The notes under the pieces are model-generated. The model had not been told where the DNA came from and did not search any database. It saw nothing but the letters and a program-made list of their open reading frames with translations. From contig JBFWYD010000038.1 in the NCBI GenBank assembly GCA_050186825.1, forward strand, positions 1-64,000: a stretch of 64,000 nucleotides of DNA, written 5' to 3'. Positions within the stretch are counted from its first letter, which is position 1; every line of letters begins with the position of its first letter. The position numbers and the translations under genes are program-made. This stretch comes from NORP233 sp050186825 (GTDB lineage Bacteria > Planctomycetota > J058). This document shows, one piece after another, positions 30,750 to 38,476 of the stretch.

Positions 30750-30995
30750 GTGGACCTGCAAGCGATCAGCATCATGGGCGCGGTGTGCGCGGTGGCGATC
30801 GGCTCGATCTTCCCCGCGCTCAGCGAGGGGCGGGCCCTGAGCGCCGCCATGGACGCGATCGCGCGCCAGCCCGACGCGGTCGGGCCGCTCTCGCGCACGC
30901 TCTTCGTGGGCCTGGCCATGATCGAGACCATGGCGATCTACTGCCTGGTCGTGGCCCTGCTCGTCCTCTACGCCAACCCCTTCATCAAGTCTTGA
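30750..30995 (+). CDS. atpE: N-type ATPase c subunit (rotor ring), ETM...Y ion-site variant
   Basis: This 81-residue protein starts at GTG 30750, about five bases after AGGAGG. The ion glutamate is E59 in MIETMAIY. The positions after it are T60 and M61 instead of the Ser-Thr of the leftward copy, and Y64 is kept. The second carboxylate E26 in helix 1 is present, 33 residues earlier. Loss of the Thr67-equivalent that holds the site water argues against tight Na+ binding and for H+ coupling. This is inference from motif only. The loop is ARQPDAVG. Confidence 0.95.
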   Translation: MDLQAISIMGAVCAVAIGSIFPALSEGRALSAAMDAIARQPDAVGPLSRTLFVGLAMIETMAIYCLVVALLVLYANPFIKS

Positions 30996-31738
30996 ACCCC
31001 CACGTCTGGACCGCGGCGCTCCAGGCGCTCAACTTCGTCGTCCTCGCCTGGCTGCTCCAGCGCGTGCTCTACCGGCCCGTGCTCGAGATCCTCGAGCGGC
31101 GCAAGACCGAGGCGCGCGAGGCCCGCGAGCGGGCGCGGGCGGCGGCCGACGAGGCCGAGGCCACGCGGCGCGCCCTCGAGGAGGAGCGCGGCCAGCTCGC
31201 GCGCGCGCGCGACGAGGCCGCGGCGGCCATGCGCCGCGAGGTCGAGGGCGAGTGCGAGGCGGTCAAGGGCGAGGCGCGCGCCGCGGCGGCCTCGCTCCTG
31301 GCCACCGCGCGCGAGCACCTCGAGGACGAGCGCCGGCGCGCGCTGGCCTCGCTGCGGGAGGAGGTGAGCGGGCTGGCCGTGGACCTCTCGCGCCGGCTGC
31401 TCGGCGCGCTGGCCACGCCCGGCCTGGCCGAGGCCGCCCTCGAGCGTCTCGACGCGCACCTGGCCGGGCTCCCCGCCGAGGAGCGCGAGGAGCTCTTGCG
31501 CGGGCTCGCCGGGGAGCTGCGCGTGGTGGTCGCCCCCGCCCTGGACGCGGACGCCCAGGCGCGCTGGGGCGCGCGGCTGGGTGCCCGGCTGGGCGGGGCG
31601 CGGGTGGCCTTCGCCAGCGACGCCGCGCTCCTGGCGGGCGCCGAGCTCTGGCTGCCCGACAGCCGGCTGCGCTTCAGCCTGGAGAGCGCGCTCGAGCGCG
31701 CGCGCGAGGAGCTGGTCCATGACGGACCTGCGGGCTGA
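30992..31738 (+). CDS. atpF: N-type ATPase b subunit with delta-like C-terminus, rightward operon
   Basis: This 248-residue peripheral-stalk protein has TTG 30992 as the only reasonable start; it overlaps the c stop as TTGA and leads directly into the membrane helix WTAALQALNFVVLAWLLQRVLY. A long charged coiled coil follows to ~160, then a globular end with ELRVVVAPALDADAQARW, comparable with the leftward b. It overlaps the alpha start by 20 bases. As in the leftward set, no atpH gene exists. Confidence 0.85.
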   Translation: MNPHVWTAALQALNFVVLAWLLQRVLYRPVLEILERRKTEAREARERARAAADEAEATRRALEEERGQLARARDEAAAAMRREVEGECEAVKGEARAAAASLLATAREHLEDERRRALASLREEVSGLAVDLSRRLLGALATPGLAEAALERLDAHLAGLPAEEREELLRGLAGELRVVVAPALDADAQARWGARLGARLGGARVAFASDAALLAGAELWLPDSRLRFSLESALERAREELVHDGPAG

Positions 31739-33299
31739 GCTCGCGGCCTGGCTGCCCCGCGCGCGGGCGCGCGCCCTGGCCTTCGAGCCGGCGCCCCGGC
31801 GCGAGCAGGTGGGGGTGGTCGAGCGGGTGGGCGATGGCGTGGCCGAGGTCACGGGCCTCCCCGACGTGCGCCTCGACGAGCTGGTCCGCTTCTCCTCGGG
31901 CGCCCAGGGCCTGGTGGTGCGGCTGGACGAGCGCAGCTTCGGCTGCTTCCTCCTGGGCGAGGCCGAGGGGCGGGTCGCGGGCGGCCGCTCGGTCGCGGCC
32001 GGCGACGAGGTCCGGGGCACCGGGAGCGTGTTGAAGGTGCCGGTGGGCCAGGGCCTGCTCGGGCGAGTGATCGACCCCCTGGGCGCGCCGCTGGACGGCG
32101 GGGCCCCGCTCCAGCCCGCGCGCTGGGACCCGGTCGAGCGCGAGGCGCCGCCGATCGCCGACCGCGACCTGGTGACCACGCCGCTCCAGACCGGGGTGCT
32201 GGTGGTCGACGCCATGGTCCCGCTCGGCCGCGGGCAGCGCGAGCTGATCGTCGGCGACCGCAAGACCGGCAAGACCGCGATCGCGGTGGACGCGATCGCC
32301 AGCCAGCGCGACAGCGACGTGATCTCGGTCTACGCCGCGATCGGCCAGAAGGAGTCCTCGGTCGAGCGCGTGGTCGAGGCGCTGCGCGCGCGGGCCGCCT
32401 TCGACCGCTGCCTGGTGGTCGTGGGCGAGGCCAGCTCGCTGCCGGGCACCCAGTGGCTCGCGCCCTACGCCGCCTGCAGCATGGCGGAGTATTTCCGCGA
32501 CCGGGGCCAGGACGTGCTGCTGGTCCTCGACGACCTCAGCCAGCACGCGATCATCCACCGCCAGCTCTCGCTGCTGCTCCGCTCCCCGCCCGGCCGCGAG
32601 GCCTACCCGGGCGACGTCTTCTACCTGCACGGGCGCCTGCTCGAGCGCGCGGCCAAGCTCGCGCCCGAGCGCGGCGGCGGCTCGCTCACGGCGCTCCCGA
32701 TCGCCGAGACGCAGGAGGGGAACCTGACCGCCTACATCCCCACCAACCTGATCTCGATCACCGACGGCCAGGTCTACCTCGAGCCCAAGCTGTTCTACGA
32801 GGGCCACAAGCCGGCCGTGGACGTGACCCGCAGCATCTCGCGCGTGGGCGGGCAGACCCAGGCCCCCGCCCTGCGCCACCTCTCGGAGCGGCTGCGCCTG
32901 GAGTACGCGCAGTTCCTCGAGCTCGAGAGCTTCACCCGCTTCGGCGGGCTGGCCGACGAGCGCGCCCGCCGCTCGCTCGAGCACGGGCGGCGGATGCGCG
33001 CGCTGCTCGAGCAGCCCCGGCTCGACCCCTTGCGCCTGAGCGAGGAGGTGGCCCTGCTGCTCGCGCTCGAGGAGCACCTCCTCGACGACACCCCGCCCGA
33101 GGGCGTGCGCGCGGTCCAGGCCCGCGCCCGCGAGGTCCTGGCCGCGCGCTGCCCGGCCAACCTGGCGCGGATCGACCACAGCCGCGAGCTCTCGCCCGAG
33201 GACCGGGCGCGCCTGCTCGAGGTCCTGCGCGACGTGCTCGGGGCGCCGGCGCCGGAGGCCCCCCCTGCGGAGGGGCCCCCGGCGGGGGCGGGGGCCTAG
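31719..33299 (+). CDS. atpA: N-type ATPase alpha subunit, rightward operon
   Basis: This 526-residue protein starts at ATG 31719, inside the end of b. The P-loop GDRKTGKT is preceded by MVPLGRGQRELIV. Conserved YAAIGQKESSVERVVE, LLLRSPPGREAYPGDVFY and PTNLISITDGQVYLE are all intact and nearer to classical alpha subunits than those of the leftward copy. It has a Pro/Ala/Gly-rich tail of ~20 residues. Its stop forms TAGTG with the gamma start. Confidence 0.96.
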   Translation: MTDLRAELAAWLPRARARALAFEPAPRREQVGVVERVGDGVAEVTGLPDVRLDELVRFSSGAQGLVVRLDERSFGCFLLGEAEGRVAGGRSVAAGDEVRGTGSVLKVPVGQGLLGRVIDPLGAPLDGGAPLQPARWDPVEREAPPIADRDLVTTPLQTGVLVVDAMVPLGRGQRELIVGDRKTGKTAIAVDAIASQRDSDVISVYAAIGQKESSVERVVEALRARAAFDRCLVVVGEASSLPGTQWLAPYAACSMAEYFRDRGQDVLLVLDDLSQHAIIHRQLSLLLRSPPGREAYPGDVFYLHGRLLERAAKLAPERGGGSLTALPIAETQEGNLTAYIPTNLISITDGQVYLEPKLFYEGHKPAVDVTRSISRVGGQTQAPALRHLSERLRLEYAQFLELESFTRFGGLADERARRSLEHGRRMRALLEQPRLDPLRLSEEVALLLALEEHLLDDTPPEGVRAVQARAREVLAARCPANLARIDHSRELSPEDRARLLEVLRDVLGAPAPEAPPAEGPPAGAGA

Positions 33300-34195
33300 T
33301 GGAGTCTCTGGCCAAGGTCGAGCGGCGGATCGCGAGCCTCGAGGAGCTGCTCGAGGTCGTGACCGGGATCCGCGGCCTGGCGGCCGCGCGGGCGCACCAG
33401 ACCATCCGCCTGCTCGAGGGGGCGCGCGCCCACGCCGCCGTGGTCGCCGAGGCCCTGCGCGCCTGCGCCTCCCTCCTCCCCGAGGCCGCGGGCGCCGTCG
33501 AGGCCGGGCTCGCGGAGGCGGGGCGCGCCCGCGGCGCACAGGGCGAGCGGGTGGTGGTGGTCCTCGGCTCCGAGCAGGGCTTCGTGGGCGGCTTCAACGA
33601 GCAGCTGTGGGACGCGGCCGCGCCGGCGCTCGGGGTTGGCCTGGCCCCGCCCGCGCGCCTGCTGGTGGCGGGCACGCGCGGGGTGCGCGCGGCGAACGAG
33701 CGCGGGATCGAGCCGGCCTGGACCACGCGCATGGCCACCCGCGCCCAGGGCGTGCTCGCGGTCGCCCGCCGCATCGCGGCCGAGACCTACGCCTCCGACG
33801 TGGCCTCGGTGGAGGTCTTCTTCCAGGCCGGCCGCCGCCTGGGCGAGCGCCGCGTGGAGCGCCTGCGCCTGCTCCCCCTCGACCTGGCCGCCTACGCGCA
33901 CGGCCGCGCGGGCGAGCTGCCGCCGCTGCGCAACCTCCCGCGCGAGGAGCTGCTCCGGCGCGTGGTCGGGGAGTACGTGCTGGCCGAGCTGGTCCGCGCG
34001 GCCACCGAGTCCTTCGCGAGCGAGAACGCGGCCCGGCTGGCGGCCATGACCGCGGCGCACGAGAGCGTGGAGCGCAAGCTCGAGGAGCTCGGTCGCCGCG
34101 CCGCCCAGCTGCGCCAGGACGAGGTGACCACGGAGCTCCTGGACGTGATCACCGGCGTCGAGGCCTTGCGCGGCGAGGGGGAGGACCGGGAGTAG
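33299..34195 (+). CDS. atpG: N-type ATPase gamma subunit, rightward operon
   Basis: This 298-residue protein starts at GTG 33299, sharing a G with the alpha stop. The N-terminal helix is ESLAKVERRIASLEELLEVV, the central Rossmann-like part has VVVLGSEQGFVGGFNEQL, and the C-terminal helix ends QDEVTTELLDVITGVEAL, closely matching the gamma pattern. It is 36 residues longer than the leftward copy. It is the last gene of the rightward operon. Confidence 0.88.
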   Translation: MESLAKVERRIASLEELLEVVTGIRGLAAARAHQTIRLLEGARAHAAVVAEALRACASLLPEAAGAVEAGLAEAGRARGAQGERVVVVLGSEQGFVGGFNEQLWDAAAPALGVGLAPPARLLVAGTRGVRAANERGIEPAWTTRMATRAQGVLAVARRIAAETYASDVASVEVFFQAGRRLGERRVERLRLLPLDLAAYAHGRAGELPPLRNLPREELLRRVVGEYVLAELVRAATESFASENAARLAAMTAAHESVERKLEELGRRAAQLRQDEVTTELLDVITGVEALRGEGEDRE

Positions 34196-34370
34196 GCGCC
34201 GAGGCGGGCGGCGCCGTCCCAGGCAGGGCGCCAGCGACCCGCGCGCGCCCCCCCGCAGGCGAAGGGGACGCGGCTGCGCGGACACCCTCGTCGTCCGCGC
34301 CAGGAGGGCCACACGGCGCGCCTCGCGCGGTCCCCTCGCCACGGGCTTAGCCCGTGGGCGCGGCCTTGCT

Positions 34371-34391
34371 CTCCTCTCGCCCGAGAGGAGG
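34371..34391 (+). promoter_or_regulatory. Hairpin covering the ribosome site of the lipoprotein gene
   Basis: CTCCTCTCG at 34371-34379 can pair with CGAGAGGAG at 34382-34390, which contains most of the AGGAGG site (34386-34391) nine bases ahead of ATG 34400. Translation may thus be limited by RNA folding. A second small stem, CCACGGGC/GCCCGTGG at 34339-34357, precedes it. Confidence 0.35.
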
Positions 34392-34399
34392 ACTCCGAG

Positions 34400-35017
34400 A
34401 TGAAGAAGCGTTCGATGTCAGCGGCGCTGAGCGCCGCGCTCAGCCTCTGGCTCTGCGGCTGCACGACGACCGTGGAGGGCTACGTGCGCGAGGAGGGCAC
34501 GGAGAGCGGGATCGCGGGCGCCACCGTGCAGGTCGGCGACCGGACGACGACCACCGACTCGCGCGGTCACTACAAGCTCGAGGTCGACCCCGACGAGGAT
34601 GTCCCCCAGCGGGTCTACGTGGATGCGCCGCGCCACAAGAGCGTGAGCAAGTCCATGGTCGTGGCCGGCGATCCCGATCCGCTGGCCTGGAACGTGGAGC
34701 TGCCGGCCAAGGAGGAGGAGAAGACCAAGGTCCAGGTCGAGCAGAAGATGGAGCAGCCCAAGGGCCAGGCGGAGGCCCCCAAGGTGAACGTCGAGCAGAA
34801 CAACCTCCAAGGGGCGGGCAGCTCGGAGGGCAGCCTGCCCGCCGGCCACGCCCGCCCGCCGCGCACGCGCGCCGAGCTCAGGGCGGCGCGGGCCAAGCTG
34901 GAGGCCGAGCGGGCCAAGCTGGCGAGCGACCAGGCCGCCCTCGACCGCGAGCGCGACCGGCTCCAGCGGGAGGAGCAGCGCCTCGACCGGGCGGAGAAGG
35001 AGCTCCAGGGCGACTGA
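34400..35017 (+). CDS. Lipoprotein with carboxypeptidase-regulatory-like domain and coiled-coil tail
   Basis: This 205-residue protein starts at ATG 34400 after AGGAGG. The signal ends in a lipobox-like LWLCGC, with lipidation likely at C20 or C18. Residues 25-95 form a CarboxypepD_reg/transthyretin-like beta sandwich (TVEGYVREEGTESGIAGATVQVGDRTTTTDSRGHYKLEVD, read in two parts). A Lys/Glu/Gln linker leads to a C-terminal coiled coil (about 155-205) of alternating Glu, Arg, Leu and Ala. A surface or periplasmic structural role is inferred. Confidence 0.7.
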   Translation: MKKRSMSAALSAALSLWLCGCTTTVEGYVREEGTESGIAGATVQVGDRTTTTDSRGHYKLEVDPDEDVPQRVYVDAPRHKSVSKSMVVAGDPDPLAWNVELPAKEEEKTKVQVEQKMEQPKGQAEAPKVNVEQNNLQGAGSSEGSLPAGHARPPRTRAELRAARAKLEAERAKLASDQAALDRERDRLQREEQRLDRAEKELQGD

Positions 35018-35100
35018 GTCCCGGCGCCTGACCCTGACGCAGGCCGGGCGGCCAGCGCCGTGCGGCCAGCGTGGCGACGGAAGGAATCGTGGTGGTGGAG

Positions 35101-35138
35101 GCCGCCGCGAGCCGGAGTCCCTCCCGGCTCGTGGCGGT
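35101..35138 (+). terminator. 15-bp stem-loop followed by pyrimidine tract
   Basis: Bases 35101-35115 pair with 35124-35138, with two G-T wobbles, around an eight-base loop. The sequence then runs CGCCCTTTCCTTCCCC, the nearest thing to a T tract in the region. It lies 84 bases after the lipoprotein stop and is its probable terminator. Confidence 0.5.
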
Positions 35139-35429
35139 CGCCCTTTCCTTCCCCTCAGGTCAGGTCGAAGCGGCCCGCGTTCGAGGCCTTGGCGCTCGTG
35201 TGCAAGGCGTCCGCGGGCCGCCCTGGCGCCTCCAGGTCCGGCGAGGGCACCGAGGGCGGCCGAACCGAGGGCGTCAGCCCATCTTCTCGCGGGTCTCCGG
35301 GTCGCGGCTGGCGCGCACCGAGATCTGGGGTCTCGAAGGTGCCCAACCCGGTCCCGGCCGCCCAATCCGCTCCGATAGGCTGGGTCGTGCTCCCGCCCCC
35401 GCGTGAACGCTCGGCATCCGCAGCTCGGC
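35139..35429. other. Non-coding gap between convergent lipoprotein and ppsA genes
   Basis: I see no supported gene in these 291 bases. A short leftward frame ending at 35277 reads SVRASRDPETREKMG before its stop and could be a decayed gene end, but it has no start or recognisable domain. GATAGG near 35376 is an isolated AT-containing spot. Confidence 0.4.
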
Positions 35430-37838
35430 TCAGCGCAGCGCGGTCGCGCCCTGGGTCCGGTGCTCGGCCTCGACCACCTTGCGCGTGGCGCGCACGAGGG
35501 CGTCGGGGGTCAGGCTGATCGAGTCGATCCCCTGCTCGACCAGGAAGGCCGCGAACTCGGGGTAGTCGGACGGCGCCTGGCCGCAGATCCCGACCGGGCG
35601 GCCCGCCTCGTGGGCCGTCTGGATCAGGCTCGCGCAGGCGCGGCGCACGGCCTCGTTGCGCTCGTTGAACAGCGGGGCCACGCGGTCCGAGTCGCGGTCG
35701 ACGCCGAGCACGAGCTGGGTCAGGTCGTTGCTCCCGATCGAGAAGCCGTCGAAGACCTCGGCGAAGCGGTCGGCCAGGATCACGTTGGCGGGGATCTCGG
35801 CCATCACGTAGACCTCGAGCCCGCCGGGGCCGCGCTCGAGGCCGCCCTCGGCCATGACCTCGAGCACCTGCTTCCCCTCCTCCGGGGTGCGGCAGAAGGG
35901 GATCATCACGGCCAGGTTGGTCAGCCCGAACACCTCGCGCACCCGGCGCACGGCGGCCACCTCGAGCAGGAAGCCCTGCTTGAACTCGGGGTGGTAGTAG
36001 CGGCTGGCGCCGCGCCAGCCGAGCATCGGGTTCTCCTCGCTCGGCTCGAAGGCCGACCCGCCGAGCAGGTGGGCGTACTCGTTCGACTTGAAGTCGGAGA
36101 AGCGGAGGATCACCTTGCGCGGGTAAAAGGCCGCCGCGAGCGTGCCGATCCCCAGCGCGAGCTGGTCGACCACGTAGTCGGTCGGCTCGGGGCGCCCCGC
36201 GACGAGCTCGGCGATCGCCGGGCGGTCGGCCTCCGGGACGTCGTCGGGGCGGAGCAGGGCCAGGGGGTGGACCTGGACCCAGCCCGCGTAGATGAACTCC
36301 ATGCGCGCCAGCCCGATCCCGTCCGAGGGGAGCTGGGCCAGGCGGTAGGCCAGGTCCGGGTTGGCCACGTTGAGCATCATCTTCGTGCGCTGCGGCCGCG
36401 GGAGCGTGGCCGGGTCGATCTCCTCGACCTGGAAGGGGAGCGCGCCGCGGTAGACGCGCCCCTGCTCGCCCTCTGCGCAGCACACCGTGATCGCCTCGCC
36501 CTCGGCCAGCCGCGCGCAGGCGCCGGCGGCGCCGACCACGGCCGGGATCCCCATCTCGCGGGCCACGATCGCGGCGTGCGAGGTGCGCCCGCCGCGCTCG
36601 GTGATCACGGCCGAGGCCATGCGCAGGATCGGCTCCCAGTCGGGGTCGGTGACCTCGGTCACGAGCACGTCGCCGCGCTGGAACTCGCTCATCTGGCTGG
36701 GGTGGCGGATCGTGCGCGCGGGGCCGGTGGCGATCGCCTCGCCCACGGCCAGACCCTCGAGCAGGACCTCGCCCTTCCCCCGCAGCGCGTAGAGCTTGAG
36801 CGTGGTCCCGCCCTCCTGGGAGTGGACCGTCTCGGGGCGGGCCTGGAGCACGAACAGCTCGCCGGTGCGCCCGTCCTTGGCCCACTCGATGTCCATCGGC
36901 ACGGCCTCGTCGCCGCGGCTCCAGTGGCGCTCGATCTCCATGGCCCAGCGGGCGAGCTGGAGCACCTCGTCCTCGGCGAGCGAGAGGCGAGCCCGCTCCT
37001 CGGGCGGCACGGTCCGGTTCACGAGCTCCCCGCTCGCGCCGTCGAAGACCATGCGCTGCTCCTTGGGCCCGACCTTGGCGCCCACGATCGAGCGGTGCCC
37101 CTGGGCCAGGGTCGGCTTGTGCACGTAGAAGGCGTCGGGGCCGACCCGCCCCTGGACCACGTTCTCGCCCAGGCCCCAGCTCGAGGTGATGTAGACCACG
37201 TCGCGGAAGCCGCTCTCGGGGTCGAGGGTGAAGATCACGCCCGCCGCGGCCTCGTCGGCCGCGACCATCCGCTGCACCCCCACCGAGAGCGCGACCGCCA
37301 GGTGGTCGAAGCCGCGCTTCTGCCGGTAGCTGATCGCGCGGTCGGTGAACAGGCTGGCGTAGCAGCGGCGCACGCGGTCGAGCAGCTGCTCGGGGCCGCG
37401 CACGTGGAGGAAGGACTCCTGCTGCCCCGCGAAGCTCGCGGTGGGGAGGTCCTCGGCCGTCGCGGAGGAGCGGACGGCGACCGACAGCTCGCCGACGCCC
37501 GCCCGCTCGCAGAGGAGCGCGTAGGCCTCACGCAGCGCGGCGGCCAGGTCCTCGGGCAGCTCGCCGCCCAGGATCAGCTCCCGGGCGCGCGCCCCGCGCC
37601 GGGCCAGGTCGGTCACGTCGTCGAGGTCGAGCCCGGTCAGGACGTCGCGCAGCTCCTCGACCAGGTCGTTGTCCTCGAGGAAGCGGCGGTAGGCGGCCGC
37701 GGTGGTCGCGAAGCCCGGGGGGACGGGGACCCCGGCCTGACGCAGGTTCTGGGTCAGCTCGCCGAGGGCGGCGTTCTTCCCGCCTACCTGCGGGAGATCG
37801 CTCAGGTCCAGGTCCTCGAACCACAGGATGTCGGTCAT
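35430..37838 (-). CDS. ppsA: Phosphoenolpyruvate synthase (pyruvate, water dikinase)
   Basis: This enzyme converts pyruvate and ATP to PEP, AMP and phosphate, the first step of gluconeogenesis from pyruvate. The 802-residue protein is the usual length. It starts at ATG 37838, five bases after GAGAGG, and opens with the family's VGGKNAALGEL. An ATP-grasp domain has SVAVRSSATAEDLPTASFAGQQ. The phosphohistidine swivel domain carries the catalytic His near residue 420 in ERGGRTSHAAIVARE. The TIM-barrel end has GIGLARMEFI, EENPMLGWRG, MIPFCRTPEEG and GSNDLTQLVLGVDRD. It lies 12 bases behind the PGPGW gene. It pairs logically with the acetate/pyruvate operon nearby. Confidence 0.96.
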   Translation of the reverse strand: MTDILWFEDLDLSDLPQVGGKNAALGELTQNLRQAGVPVPPGFATTAAAYRRFLEDNDLVEELRDVLTGLDLDDVTDLARRGARARELILGGELPEDLAAALREAYALLCERAGVGELSVAVRSSATAEDLPTASFAGQQESFLHVRGPEQLLDRVRRCYASLFTDRAISYRQKRGFDHLAVALSVGVQRMVAADEAAAGVIFTLDPESGFRDVVYITSSWGLGENVVQGRVGPDAFYVHKPTLAQGHRSIVGAKVGPKEQRMVFDGASGELVNRTVPPEERARLSLAEDEVLQLARWAMEIERHWSRGDEAVPMDIEWAKDGRTGELFVLQARPETVHSQEGGTTLKLYALRGKGEVLLEGLAVGEAIATGPARTIRHPSQMSEFQRGDVLVTEVTDPDWEPILRMASAVITERGGRTSHAAIVAREMGIPAVVGAAGACARLAEGEAITVCCAEGEQGRVYRGALPFQVEEIDPATLPRPQRTKMMLNVANPDLAYRLAQLPSDGIGLARMEFIYAGWVQVHPLALLRPDDVPEADRPAIAELVAGRPEPTDYVVDQLALGIGTLAAAFYPRKVILRFSDFKSNEYAHLLGGSAFEPSEENPMLGWRGASRYYHPEFKQGFLLEVAAVRRVREVFGLTNLAVMIPFCRTPEEGKQVLEVMAEGGLERGPGGLEVYVMAEIPANVILADRFAEVFDGFSIGSNDLTQLVLGVDRDSDRVAPLFNERNEAVRRACASLIQTAHEAGRPVGICGQAPSDYPEFAAFLVEQGIDSISLTPDALVRATRKVVEAEHRTQGATALR

Positions 37839-37850
37839 CTGCACCTCTCG

Positions 37851-38249
37851 CTACGACGGGTCTGCAAGCGGCGGGCCGGGCGCAGGGGGCTCGGGCGCCC
37901 CTGCGCTGCCCTCGGGCTCGTCTCCGGAAGGTGACTTCGTGTCACGCAGGCGCGTCTTGAGGCCTTCCAGCCCAGCGGCGCGGCGGACCCGTCGGAGCAG
38001 GCGTCGGGCCCAGGCGAACTCGAGCGCGAGGATGCCCAGGCCGGCCGGGATCACCACGACCGCGGGGCCAGGCAGCACGATCATGGCCACGCCGATCAGG
38101 GTCACGCTCACGCCCAGGACGAAGACAGCGACCTGGCGGGCACGCCGGAACACCGCGGCCGCGGTCGCCGGGAGCCGGCCCGATGGGCTGGGCGCCTGGG
38201 CCTGGGCCTGGTCCTGGGTCGCGTCCTGCGGGTCCTCATGGGTCGGCAC
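37851..38249 (-). CDS. PGPGW-family membrane protein
   Basis: About 132 residues. The middle holds VFVLGVSVTLIGVAMIVLPGPAVVVIPAGLGILA, read in two hydrophobic parts, the hallmark of the PGPGW family (two helices joined by a Pro-Gly-Pro turn), then an EFAWARRLLRRVRR basic helix. The tail is Pro/Glu/Gly-rich. The start is unclear: GTG 38249 is listed, and TTG 38267 would add six residues. Neither has a clear ribosome site. It is co-directional with ppsA. Family function is unknown. Confidence 0.75.
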   Translation of the reverse strand: MPTHEDPQDATQDQAQAQAPSPSGRLPATAAAVFRRARQVAVFVLGVSVTLIGVAMIVLPGPAVVVIPAGLGILALEFAWARRLLRRVRRAAGLEGLKTRLRDTKSPSGDEPEGSAGAPEPPAPGPPLADPS

Positions 38250-38476
38250 GACCCAGGAGCAGGGCAAGGAGCGTGCCGGGGACGCGACGGGGCGCGGGCG
38301 TCTCGTCCCCGGACGCGCCGACCCACCGAGGAAGCGCCCGGGGGCGAGTGCGAGCGCGTGCTGCGCGCTGGTTGTGGCGAGCTCGCCCAGCGCAGGCGGT
38401 GGTGAGCGCGCCGCGGCGCCGTGGCGGCACGTGCCTTGCGACGGTCGCTCTGACCCCGCCCAGGAGCAAGCCGGCC

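Noticed and set aside
20362..34195. Reading either ATPase cluster as a classical F-type operon
   Set aside because: Both have AtpQ and AtpR, beta-epsilon first, a long b subunit and no delta gene, which is the N-type layout.
35277..35340. Leftward fragment ending SVRASRDPETREKMG
   Set aside because: It reads like a protein end but has no start, no length and no matching upstream frame; mentioned only in the gap entry.
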